Below are positions 17,625 through 24,150 of a DNA stretch of 64,000 nucleotides, one piece after another (position 1 is the first letter of the stretch; each line of letters opens with the position of its first letter). The stretch is from Qipengyuania sp. S6317L1 (GTDB taxonomy: Bacteria; Pseudomonadota; Alphaproteobacteria; Sphingomonadales; Sphingomonadaceae). The position numbers and the translations under genes were made by a program. The notes under the pieces were generated by a model, which saw nothing but the letters and a program-made list of their open reading frames with translations, made no database searches and was not told the DNA's origin. The stretch is taken from contig NZ_JALKAJ010000004.1 of assembly GCF_023015615.1 (NCBI RefSeq), positions 62,001 through 126,000 of the forward strand, read 5' to 3'.

Positions 17625-17642
17625 CGCTGCGTCCGGTGTGCC
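17625..17642 (+). repeat. 18-bp att-like direct repeat, right copy
   Basis: Identical to 2894-2911 and in the same orientation, 14.7 kb apart. It overlaps the inverted repeat GCAGCATACGCTGC, which has the look of a recombinase core site, and sits just upstream of the recombinase operon. The same caution about the larger duplication applies. Confidence 0.55.
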
Positions 17643-18020
17643 ATCCCTCTACAATTGCGCGGGCCGACCCAGAAATGATTGCGGCTCTCTGATCGTGGGG
17701 CTTGGCAATCCTTGCCAAAGGAGCGTGAGCAACCTTTCGCACGAACCGGTGCCTGCGAGCGGTCATGTCGAAGCTACACCCTCAACAAGAGGCAGCACCT
17801 GCGCAAGAGGGACCGGCAAAGGACCAAGTGTGAAGCGGCGGGAACGGGACCTGTCGGTCCTGCCGCGCGCGCTGGTCCGACCCGGTCGCGGTGCGCAAGT
17901 GCGTGCGGGGCCCGGAACAAAGACACCGCGCCCGCAGGAGCACCGCCGCAGGTGGTGCGGGACCGAGCGCGTCACCAGCCCCGCTCCACATCCCGCCCTC
18001 CTCTTCCACCAGCGAACACG

Positions 18021-18055
18021 AAAAAAGGGCAGGAACCGTCACCGGCTCCCGCCCT
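18021..18055 (-). terminator. Terminator of the second 73-residue protein gene
   Basis: On the minus strand a 12-bp stem (AGGGCGGGAGCC against GGTTCCTGCCCT, with two G-T pairs) and a six-base loop are followed by TTTTTT, ten bases after the stop codon. It is a textbook intrinsic terminator. Confidence 0.85.
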
Positions 18056-18064
18056 ATTGGACGC

Positions 18065-18286
18065 TCAGAACTCGTCGAGCATTGCGCCATGCACCGTGTG
18101 CACCACACGGCTGGCCAGATGTGCTGGCAAGGCGTTGTAGTCACCTTCGTCGAGAGCGAAGTATCCAAGGTCGTCATCCTCGACGACGTGCTGGTCGAAG
18201 AAACTGTGCAAGGCCCGCTGTTCGGCAGTGGCGAGTGCTTCAAAGTAGCTGTTCGAATTCGATTCAATATTGCCAAGTGTAGTCAT
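18065..18286 (-). CDS. 73-residue acidic protein, module copy B
   Basis: Paralogue of the gene at 3395-3616. From about residue 13 most positions agree, including ALHSFFDQH, LGYFALDEGDYNALPAHLA and the DEF end. AGGAGG lies seven bases before the ATG, and a hairpin with arms CTGTCG/CGACAG sits directly upstream of it. The gene ends at a strong terminator. The family is unknown to me; the high share of acidic and aromatic residues could suit a DNA-mimic or protein-binding role, but that is speculation. Confidence 0.78.
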   Translation of the reverse strand: MTTLGNIESNSNSYFEALATAEQRALHSFFDQHVVEDDDLGYFALDEGDYNALPAHLASRVVHTVHGAMLDEF

Positions 18287-18520
18287 GATTTCCTCCTGAT
18301 GTCTGTCGGTGAGACGACAGGAGGAAGGCGGATGGGCACGGTGCCGGCGGGTCAGGGATCGCCCATAGGGGCGACCGCGAAGCGGCGGTGGGGGCAACGA
18401 TTTTGTTGGACCGCAGCGCAAGCGAAGGGAAGTCAAAATGGTGGGGCCCCGCCGTCCTTGACGCGTCGGTGCCAGGCCCGTCATCCTTGAAAGTCCGTGA
18501 GCCAGGCCCCTCCCCCGCCC
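18287..18520 (-). other. Conserved noncoding element B upstream of the 73-residue protein
   Basis: Counterpart of 3617-3845. The core around GCGACCGCGAAGCGGCGG, AACGATTTTGT and GGACCGCAGCG is nearly unchanged, while flanking bases and spacing vary. The final part GTGAGCCAGGCCCCTCC is shared as well, after which the copies diverge. Confidence 0.6.
18303..18320 (-). promoter_or_regulatory. Leader hairpin before the ribosome binding site, copy B
   Basis: Stem CTGTCG/CGACAG with a six-base loop, ending 17 bases before the start codon. Compared with copy A, one C-G pair has become T-A on both arms, keeping the pairing. Confidence 0.6.
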
Positions 18521-18629
18521 GATAAAAGCGCCCGTGCCAGTCATCTGCAAAAGGACTTTCCTACAGGGTCTGGCCTGTTCCATTGGAGCCCGTGGGAGGA
18601 ACGCGAAAGGGGAGTAAGGACGGACTCCA

Positions 18630-18893
18630 ATGCCATCGAAACGAAGCGCTGTAGCCGCACTCCAGAAGCTGGAGGCTGACCGGCTGGCACTCGACCAGCG
18701 TCAGAAAGAACTCGAACAACAGGCGGCTCTTGAACTGGGCCATGTGATCCTCGGAACGGGCCTCGAAACGTTCTCGAAGAAAGGCCTGGCTAAAGCGGCC
18801 GTGGAGCTCGCAAAGCTGGGGGAGGATGAGGCGTTGAAGCGGCTGGGTGCTTCTATATCTTCTCCTCGCTCTCAACAAACGCCTGTGAAGTAG
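18630..18893 (+). CDS. 87-residue helical protein, only in module copy B
   Basis: Small charged protein, predicted mostly helical, with a coiled-coil-like stretch LQKLEADRLALDQRQKELEQQAA cut here at AALELG, followed by VILGTGLETFSKKGL. It resembles a short family seen in sphingomonad mobile elements (possibly DUF6437; I am not sure of the number). It is on the plus strand, convergent with ssb, and shares the hairpin at 18902-18934 as a likely two-way terminator. AAGGA occurs before the ATG. The corresponding place in module copy A has no such gene. Confidence 0.6.
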   Translation: MPSKRSAVAALQKLEADRLALDQRQKELEQQAALELGHVILGTGLETFSKKGLAKAAVELAKLGEDEALKRLGASISSPRSQQTPVK

Positions 18894-18901
18894 AACGATG
18901 A

Positions 18902-18934
18902 AAGGGGTCCTGTCCGGCTTGGACAGGACCCCTT
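18902..18934. terminator. Two-way hairpin terminator between the 87-residue gene and ssb copy B
   Basis: Perfect 14-bp stem (AAGGGGTCCTGTCC against GGACAGGACCCCTT) with a five-base loop between two convergent genes. The T-tracts on both sides are weak. Its sequence is unrelated to the hairpin at 3866-3900, although position and size agree. Confidence 0.75.
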
Positions 18935-18958
18935 CGGGAGAGAGATCGACGAGAGAGT

Positions 18959-19357
18959 TCAGTCGATCTCGGGAGCATCCTTGTTGTCGTCGTTCTCGCC
19001 GGAGCCGTTGCCGCGCGAGAGGAAGTCGACCTTGTCGGCGAGGATCTCGGTGCCGTAGCGCGTGACCCCGTCCTTGTCTTCCCACTGGGTGTAGTGGATG
19101 CGGCCCTGGACGCTGACCAGCTGGCCCTTGGTGCAGTACTGCCCGACGGTCTTGGCGAGGCCGTTGAAGCAGGTCACCCGGTGGAACTCGCTTTCCTTGG
19201 CGGTGTAGCCATTCTCGTCCTTGTAGGTCTTGCCGTCTTTGTCCCGTGCAGGGCGATCGGTGACGACGGTGATCCCGGTGACATTGGTGCCGCCCTTGGT
19301 CTCGCGAGTTTCCGGATCGCGGGCGATGCGGCCGGTGAGGATTGCGATATTGGTCAT
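18959..19357 (-). CDS. ssb: Single-stranded DNA-binding protein, copy B
   Basis: Second SSB of 132 residues, almost identical to copy A in the OB fold (differences such as Thr17 and Val26, and Gly for Arg at 72) and different mainly in the acidic tail, which again ends APEID without Pro-Phe. It has the same GAAGGA site and the same upstream hairpin. Downstream of the intact gene at 19630-19905 it completes the module. Keeping two nearly identical ssb genes in one element is unusual and follows from the segment duplication. Confidence 0.93.
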   Translation of the reverse strand: MTNIAILTGRIARDPETRETKGGTNVTGITVVTDRPARDKDGKTYKDENGYTAKESEFHRVTCFNGLAKTVGQYCTKGQLVSVQGRIHYTQWEDKDGVTRYGTEILADKVDFLSRGNGSGENDDNKDAPEID

Positions 19358-19382
19358 GGTTGTATTCCTTCAGTTCCTCAAA

Positions 19383-19399
19383 CCGGAGACCATCTCCGG
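19383..19399 (-). promoter_or_regulatory. Leader hairpin upstream of ssb copy B
   Basis: Perfect stem CCGGAGA/TCTCCGG, identical to that at 4349-4365 and at the same 26-base distance from the start codon. Confidence 0.6.
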
Positions 19400-19629
19400 C
19401 TTGCGAACATCTGAAAGAAGCAGGGCATGGGAGGACTGCACCGCAGGCCTGAAAGGCCGAAGGGAAACCTGTTCATGACGGGTGGTGCGGGCAGGCGCGC
19501 GAAGCGCGACAACACGGCCGTCAAAGGAACGGGTTGCGGCTCCTCAGCTGACTTGGTTCAGGACTGTTCGCGAAGAAAGCCGGATGGGTATCGGGTGCGG
19601 GTCTGAAGGGTCATATGATCCCGCTGCAA

Positions 19630-19905
19630 TCAGCTTTCGCCGTCCCTTTCCGATGCCGCCAGGATATCCATGAAGTTGCGGGCTGCTTCCCGGTCTTCCT
19701 CGTTCTCGAACGCCACATCGAGGTCGGGGGCGGACCCGAACATGTGCAGGAACGACCACAGTGCAAAGCGCTTGCCCCTGTCCTCTTCGAGGCCGAGGTC
19801 GACCCGGCAATGCTCAATCCCGGCTGCTAAAGTGTCGGGTGATATCTCAGCTATATTGGTCGAGGCAAAGTAGCGAAGGAGAAGATCATCGAGTTGCATT
19901 GGCAT
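19630..19905 (-). CDS. Small conserved element protein of unknown function
   Basis: About 91 residues from MPMQLDDLLLRYFASTN to the end; the sequence is acidic and helical, with LGLEEDRGKRFALWSFLHMFGSAPDLD and a C-terminal AARNFMDILAASERD. I do not recognise the family. The start is uncertain: the ATG at 19905 and another six bases on are both possible, and no strong ribosome binding site is seen. It is upstream of ssb on the same strand, separated by a 270-base leader with GC-rich hairpins that is also kept in module copy A. A decayed copy lies at 4592-4747, and persistence of the protein only here suggests one copy is enough. Confidence 0.65.
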   Translation of the reverse strand: MPMQLDDLLLRYFASTNIAEISPDTLAAGIEHCRVDLGLEEDRGKRFALWSFLHMFGSAPDLDVAFENEEDREAARNFMDILAASERDGES

Positions 19906-20232
19906 TCTTGTAGCTTGGTAAATCAGATGCGGGAACGATAAGTGCCGCACCGCTGCAATAAACAAGCGTATCCATCCACAAGGGGGTGGCTTCAGAGACG
20001 CTCAGCTATCCCGCGATGAGCAACGAAGTTGTTCCAAAGCGTACCTATGCGGGCCTGTCGTAACCCTACAATCGACTCAGAGACATCAAGTGCTTTGAAA
20101 GCTTCGCGACCCGAAGGGCTCGGAGCAGCAATGCAATGAGTTCTCTCCTTGTGGGCGGCCTCGAGATGGGCCGCCCTTTTTTCTGTTGAACGGGAGTTCA
20201 TTGGCGAGAACGGCCAGAGAACTCCCGCGCGT
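19906..20232. other. Intergenic region with an orphan plus-strand terminator
   Basis: No convincing gene on either strand. A 15-codon frame (MSNEVVPKRTYAGLS) at about 20016-20063 on the plus strand has no ribosome binding site. The region ends in a strong plus-strand terminator at 20153-20182, so a short plus-strand transcript is possible. Confidence 0.45.
20153..20182 (+). terminator. Plus-strand intrinsic terminator without an obvious gene
   Basis: An 8-bp perfect stem (GGGCGGCC/GGCCGCCC) with a loop of about eight bases is followed by TTTTTT on the plus strand. Neighbouring genes run on the minus strand, so it must end some other plus-strand transcript. Confidence 0.7.
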
Positions 20233-21165
20233 TCACCCAGGACAGCTACCCAACGGCCCGCGACGATCAACAACCGTGATGCGCTGCTTCTTGGCCTCGA
20301 TCACCAAGCGTTCGGTCACGCCATTGCCCGGAAATGCCACCACGTAGCGAGGGTTAAGACCGAGCATTTGCTCGTTGCGCTTGAATCCTGCGCAAGCCCC
20401 GAGACGGCGTTCAAGCCCGAATGTCAGCTGCTGCACTTCGTTACGCTCGGCCCAGGATGCAGCCAGTCTGTCGGCTCCCTTACCGTCGCCTCCGTGTACG
20501 AGAAAGAGATCTGGAACGACCTCGCGCACCTTGTCTAGCGTAGCCCAGATGTTGGCCGCGTAAGTCTTGGCGTCGGCCTCGCTTTCGAAGCGGTTGCGAC
20601 CACCGGCAAACACGACCGGAGTACCCTCGGGTGCAAGTGCAGCCTGACGACGTTCCTTGCGCACGCGCAGGAAATCGCGGGCATCGATCACAGCCGAAGT
20701 CATGTTCTTCAAATGGCGCGCACGCGATCCCGATACGGGCTTCCACGAGGAACCGGTTTCGTCGCGATAGAGACCAGCTGCAACCTCACGCATCTGCTCG
20801 AACGCAAACATGCTGGCTTCAGCCGACTGGGCGCGCAGGGTCTGCTCTTCGAGGTTCGACGAATGCACTTCGGAGCCGTCGGCGGATGCCAGAAGGGCGC
20901 GGATTTCATCCGAGGCCCGGTCCACCTGGGCCAACTTGCGGCTGGCGGCGCGGTGGAAGAGATTGACAAAGCCCCAGGCGAGATCCTCAGCGTCAGCTTC
21001 GAGCGCGGTGTCGGCAAACAATGCGAAGAGATCGGACCAAACCGCTCCGAGCGTGTGAGACATGGCGTCCTCGCAAGGGAAGTCGGCCTCGTTGAAAGGG
21101 GCAGGCGTGATCGAGAAGCCGGATAGATCGAGACCGGCAAGCTGGCTGGCGAAACTGTCATACAT
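20233..21165 (-). CDS. DUF2493 protein (SLOG/YpsA-related fold)
   Basis: The 310-residue protein has an element-specific N-terminal half and a C-terminal DUF2493 domain of the SLOG superfamily: VVFAGGRNRFESE, LFLVHGGDGKGADRLAASWA and NPRYVVAFPGNG are the nucleotide- or ligand-binding segments. SLOG domains bind nucleotide-derived ligands; for this subgroup no reaction is established that I can name. The ATG at 21165 follows CAGGAGG and a CCGGC/GCCGG hairpin. It lies in the backbone beside toxin-antitoxin and antirestriction genes, where proteins of this kind are common in conjugative elements. Confidence 0.85.
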   Translation of the reverse strand: MYDSFASQLAGLDLSGFSITPAPFNEADFPCEDAMSHTLGAVWSDLFALFADTALEADAEDLAWGFVNLFHRAASRKLAQVDRASDEIRALLASADGSEVHSSNLEEQTLRAQSAEASMFAFEQMREVAAGLYRDETGSSWKPVSGSRARHLKNMTSAVIDARDFLRVRKERRQAALAPEGTPVVFAGGRNRFESEADAKTYAANIWATLDKVREVVPDLFLVHGGDGKGADRLAASWAERNEVQQLTFGLERRLGACAGFKRNEQMLGLNPRYVVAFPGNGVTERLVIEAKKQRITVVDRRGPLGSCPG

Positions 21166-21184
21166 CTGAGTAGTCCTCCTGAGA

Positions 21185-21198
21185 CCGGCGAATGCCGG
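21185..21198 (-). promoter_or_regulatory. Leader hairpin upstream of the DUF2493 gene
   Basis: Stem CCGGC/GCCGG with loop GAAT, 20 bases before the start codon and directly before CTCAGGAGG. It repeats the arrangement seen at the 73-residue protein genes. Confidence 0.5.
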
Positions 21199-21436
21199 CA
21201 GAGGAATTTCCGCGCGGGCCTGTTCGCCGTGCCCGACAAGGACCGGGACAAGGGAACGCCGCACCGCGGCAGCGGGAAACCCCGCAAGGCAAGGCTGGCG
21301 CGGGCCACACGGGCCGCAGCCTTGCGCGGGTTGCGGTGGGACCTGACCGGTCCAGGGCACAAGGACCAGCGAACAGGCTCGCGCGGGATAGTGTCGGAGT
21401 GGCGCTGGAGTTGTTTGGGAGGAATCCCGGATCGGT

Positions 21437-22165
21437 TCAGGAGCGCTCCAGAAGACCGAATTGTCCCGGCGTAAACGCAAGCACTTCTGCATGGGGGAAC
21501 GCTGCGATCACGGTCAGCCGATCACCTTCGTGGCGCAAGTGCCAGCCCCGCCCGTGATCGGGTTCCGATTTCGCGAAACCGGCCGGATCGAGCAGTGCGA
21601 GATTAATACCGTCCGGGTCCCGCGCGGAGCGCGCGCGGATGGCCTGACCGTCCGCCTCGCGCACCGACGCAGCAAGGTCCTGGCAATGCGAGTAATCGTC
21701 CGGGTCAAGCCATCGCTTGGCATTGGCCTCGAGCGGCGGTCTGGTCGTATCGGTCAACCGCGTGACCGATACGGCTACGCAAAAGCTCAGATGCTCGATG
21801 GTCCGATTGCCGGGAACGAACCCCGGCGAGCGGCTGTAGAACTTGAGCCGCCAGTAGGCGGTCTCGGTGATAGCGGTGCCTTCGGCTTCGCTTGCGTAGA
21901 AGATCCCGGGTCGCTCGTTTGCGCGGCGAAAACGGCTGGCAACCGTGTGGCCATAGCGAAAGGGTGAAGCAAGGAGATAGTGCAACCCGTGCGCGGACTT
22001 CGGCAAGTCCGGCTTGGCGCTATCTGCCAGTTCTTCAAGCCGCTGTTGCTCGCCAAGGTCGGAGGTCAATCGATTGGTCGAGATGCGATGCTGTGCTTCG
22101 ACTACCCGCCATACCGTCCGGCGGTAGCGGCGGAACTCAGACGCGAGCGCGGTGGGCGTCCACAT
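21437..22165 (-). CDS. RES-domain toxin
   Basis: RES-domain protein of 242 residues. Known family members such as MbcT and ParT consume or use NAD and stop growth unless bound by the antitoxin. The conserved core is seen in RYGHTVASRFRRANERPGIFYASEAEGTA (read in two parts around residue 70-90) with the Tyr and the following Glu of ITETAYWRL, and Ser in the IRARSARD region. The ATG at 22165 (MWTPTALASEF) overlaps the antitoxin's end by 29 bases in another frame. The antitoxin is encoded just upstream, as usual for Xre/RES pairs. It probably stabilises the element in the host. Confidence 0.88.
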   Translation of the reverse strand: MWTPTALASEFRRYRRTVWRVVEAQHRISTNRLTSDLGEQQRLEELADSAKPDLPKSAHGLHYLLASPFRYGHTVASRFRRANERPGIFYASEAEGTAITETAYWRLKFYSRSPGFVPGNRTIEHLSFCVAVSVTRLTDTTRPPLEANAKRWLDPDDYSHCQDLAASVREADGQAIRARSARDPDGINLALLDPAGFAKSEPDHGRGWHLRHEGDRLTVIAAFPHAEVLAFTPGQFGLLERS

Positions 22166-22514
22166 AGTCGCAAACGGTGATGAGACCCTTGAAGCTGTCG
22201 ACGAGATCGATCGGACGCGCATCGAGATCGAGATTGGCGGTCGTCAGCCACGCGCGCGCAGACATGTCGTCGCTCCCGAGCAGAGCGTCGAGCGAGCGGA
22301 ACAGTCGCAGGAGGAACTGAGCAGCTTCGAAAGACTTCGATTGAGGGTCGAGCTGGGCCTTGCCCGAGCGCAGGCGTGAGGCGGTCGATTCCGATACACC
22401 GAGGATTGCACCAAGCTTGGGATTGGTGAGGCCCCAGAACTCGGCGATGCGCGCGATAGCAGAGGTGAGGACCTTGCCATCGTCGGGCTGCAATTCGAGT
22501 GGCTTCGTCGCCAT
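22137..22514 (-). CDS. Xre/MbcA/ParS-type antitoxin
   Basis: Antitoxin of 125 residues. The N-terminal helix-turn-helix is visible in AIARIAEFWGLTNPKLGAILGVS, and the C-terminal toxin-binding (DUF2384) part in LFRSLDALLGSDDMSARAWL and IDLVDSFKGLITVCDYVDA. The ATG at 22514 follows AAAGGA; further in-frame ATGs upstream lack a site. It neutralises the RES toxin encoded directly downstream and probably represses the operon. Confidence 0.9.
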   Translation of the reverse strand: MATKPLELQPDDGKVLTSAIARIAEFWGLTNPKLGAILGVSESTASRLRSGKAQLDPQSKSFEAAQFLLRLFRSLDALLGSDDMSARAWLTTANLDLDARPIDLVDSFKGLITVCDYVDAHRARV

Positions 22515-22553
22515 AGCCTGTCCTTTCATGTGCAAGATATACACAATTGTCCC

Positions 22554-22982
22554 TCAAATGCAAGATTTCTGGCGTTCGAAGATCGCCTCTCCGTTCGAGA
22601 AACGCCCGACCATTTTGAGTTCGCCGAACATTCGTTCGAAACGCGGCGCCACTTGGGCGATCCAGTGGCGCGCACGGGCCGCGCGCGGGTGAGAGAAGTC
22701 AGCTTCCCAAAAGCGAGCATCATCGCGAGGGGCGAGCCAGATCGCGGCAAGCCCGCAATAGGTCGATATCCCGCAATCGGCGAAGGCGTTGCGCAGAAGG
22801 ATACGGTCCTCGCGACCGCGCCATCCATCGAAGGTCTCGAAGGATGGAAAGGCTGCCTTTGTGGTATCGATGATCTCGTCGACGAGGCACTCATAGACCC
22901 AGTCCGCATCGTCGTCTTCGCCGTCATCGAGCAGGCGAAAGGCTACCAATGAGCCGGTCGGATAGCTGACGGAACGTCCCAT
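22554..22982 (-). CDS. Unrecognised 142-residue element protein
   Basis: Tryptophan-rich acidic protein (WVYECLVDEI, FDGWRGREDRILLRNAF, AAIWLAPRDDARFWEADF) of no family I can name. No signal peptide or membrane segment. It lies 11 bases after the ArdC gene on the same strand and before the toxin-antitoxin pair, so it is probably cotranscribed with ardC. The tight spacing and clean frame support a real gene. Confidence 0.7.
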   Translation of the reverse strand: MGRSVSYPTGSLVAFRLLDDGEDDDADWVYECLVDEIIDTTKAAFPSFETFDGWRGREDRILLRNAFADCGISTYCGLAAIWLAPRDDARFWEADFSHPRAARARHWIAQVAPRFERMFGELKMVGRFSNGEAIFERQKSCI

Positions 22983-22993
22983 CTCACCGCTCC

Positions 22994-23923
22994 TTAGGCT
23001 GCACTAGCCAAATCGACGTCGGTCTCGCCTTCAGTTGATTGGAATTCACCCAGTTCGAGCAGCAAGGTGGCTGCCTCCTCGGCCTTTGCTGCCGCGGTCA
23101 GGATCGCGCGCTCGTCCGATTTGAGGATCTTGAGCCAAGACGCGATATAGCTCGCATGATGGTCGAGGTGGGTGACCGGAAGGCCCAGTTCAGCGCCAAG
23201 AATGGCAGACGATAGCTCGGCGATCAGTTCTTCAGCGGCATAGGCATCGCTACCGAAGCGGTTCTTGAGATCGCGATCGAGCCGCGAGGAATGCCCCGTC
23301 CAGTGCGACAGCTCATGCGCGAGTGTCGCATAGTAGTGGTCATAGGCTTCGAAGAGTTCAACAGGCGGCATGGTGACGCGGTCGCGCAGCGGCTCGTAGT
23401 ATGCTTGCGCGCCGTGATGCCGCAGGTTTGCCTCGATCCGGGCGAAGAAGGCATCGAGCCGCTCTTCGCGGCCTTCGGGCTCAAGCGCGGCAACCAGAGG
23501 CTTGGGATGGTAGAATTCGGAAAGGCCATCGCACTGGTCGGCGTTGAATACCGAATAGGCCTTCAGCACGCGACGGTTCTCCGTGTCCTGCCCGCCGTCA
23601 GCGGTTTCAACTTCCTTTGTGTAGCTCTTGTAGAAGATCGCGATGGTCGACTTCTCGCCTTTGCGGACCTGACCACCGAGCTTCTGACTCTGGCGGTATG
23701 TCATCCAGTAGGGAGAGGTGTATCCGCAGGCATCGGCCACCATACACAACCAAAAGGTGTTCATGCCGCGATAGGGCGTCCCGCAGCAACGCAAGGGGCG
23801 CGAAACCGGCAAGCCACGCCACGGCTTGACCCAGGGCTTGGTGCCCTCTTCGAGCTTTTCAATGATGGCGGCAGTGATGCGTCCGGCTGGAGAAACTGAA
23901 GCGGTGCGGCGGGACTTGGTCAT
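22994..23923 (-). CDS. ardC: ArdC-like antirestriction protein with zincin domain
   Basis: Protein of 309 residues with an N-terminal ssDNA-binding ArdC domain (residues about 12-130: TKPWVKPW, YRGMNTFWL, YWMTYRQSQKLGGQVRKGEK) and a C-terminal metallopeptidase-like domain with HELSHWTGH at 203-211. ArdC proteins are carried by conjugative elements and protect incoming single-stranded DNA from restriction. The ATG at 23923 follows AGGAGA; an ATG six codons upstream lacks a site. A CCGGA/TCCGG hairpin sits 18 bases upstream. The 38-base leader resembles that of the helicase gene at 36986-41233. Confidence 0.9.
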   Translation of the reverse strand: MTKSRRTASVSPAGRITAAIIEKLEEGTKPWVKPWRGLPVSRPLRCCGTPYRGMNTFWLCMVADACGYTSPYWMTYRQSQKLGGQVRKGEKSTIAIFYKSYTKEVETADGGQDTENRRVLKAYSVFNADQCDGLSEFYHPKPLVAALEPEGREERLDAFFARIEANLRHHGAQAYYEPLRDRVTMPPVELFEAYDHYYATLAHELSHWTGHSSRLDRDLKNRFGSDAYAAEELIAELSSAILGAELGLPVTHLDHHASYIASWLKILKSDERAILTAAAKAEEAATLLLELGEFQSTEGETDVDLASAA

Positions 23924-23940
23924 CGATCGTCTCCTGATCA

Positions 23941-23959
23941 CCGGAACGGACGTGTCCGG
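23941..23959 (-). promoter_or_regulatory. Leader hairpin upstream of ardC
   Basis: Stem CCGGA/TCCGG with a nine-base loop directly before GATCAGGAGA, 18 bases from the start. The stem is shorter than at the other genes. Confidence 0.45.
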
Positions 23960-23993
23960 GTTCAGGAATCAGGAAGCTCACTCTCCTCTTAGC
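23956..23993 (-). repeat. Shared leader sequence, ardC copy
   Basis: In minus-strand sense this begins GCTAAGAGGAGAG and ends CCTGAACCCGG. Nearly the same 38 bases lie upstream of the helicase gene at 41279-41316, where the TAA is the stop codon of the primase-like gene. It may be a shared regulatory leader or a remnant of rearrangement. Confidence 0.5.
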
Positions 23994-24150
23994 TTCGATG
24001 TCGGCTTTGCGCCCCAAATTCGGACATTGGGACTTTCCTCGAGTTCGCGTGAAAGCGGACCTTCAGCAGCGCTCCGGCAATGAGTTCCTCTGACCGATCA
24101 TGGCAGGAAAGCAGCTTATCTCAGTCGCAAGCCCGAAGGTCATGGTTCAT

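Larger units (their letters stand above)
17613..18064. other. Intergenic region with att-like site and GC-rich inverted repeats
   Basis: No convincing gene in about 450 bases. It starts with the att-like region: GCAGC-ATAC-GCTGC (17618-17631) is an inverted repeat that runs into the 18-bp direct repeat. The rest is GC-rich with many short inverted repeats and ends in the terminator at 18021-18055. Confidence 0.5.

Noticed and set aside
19992..20273. 93-codon minus-strand frame
   Set aside because: Overlaps the DUF2493 end and the plus-strand terminator, has no ribosome binding site and no recognisable protein.
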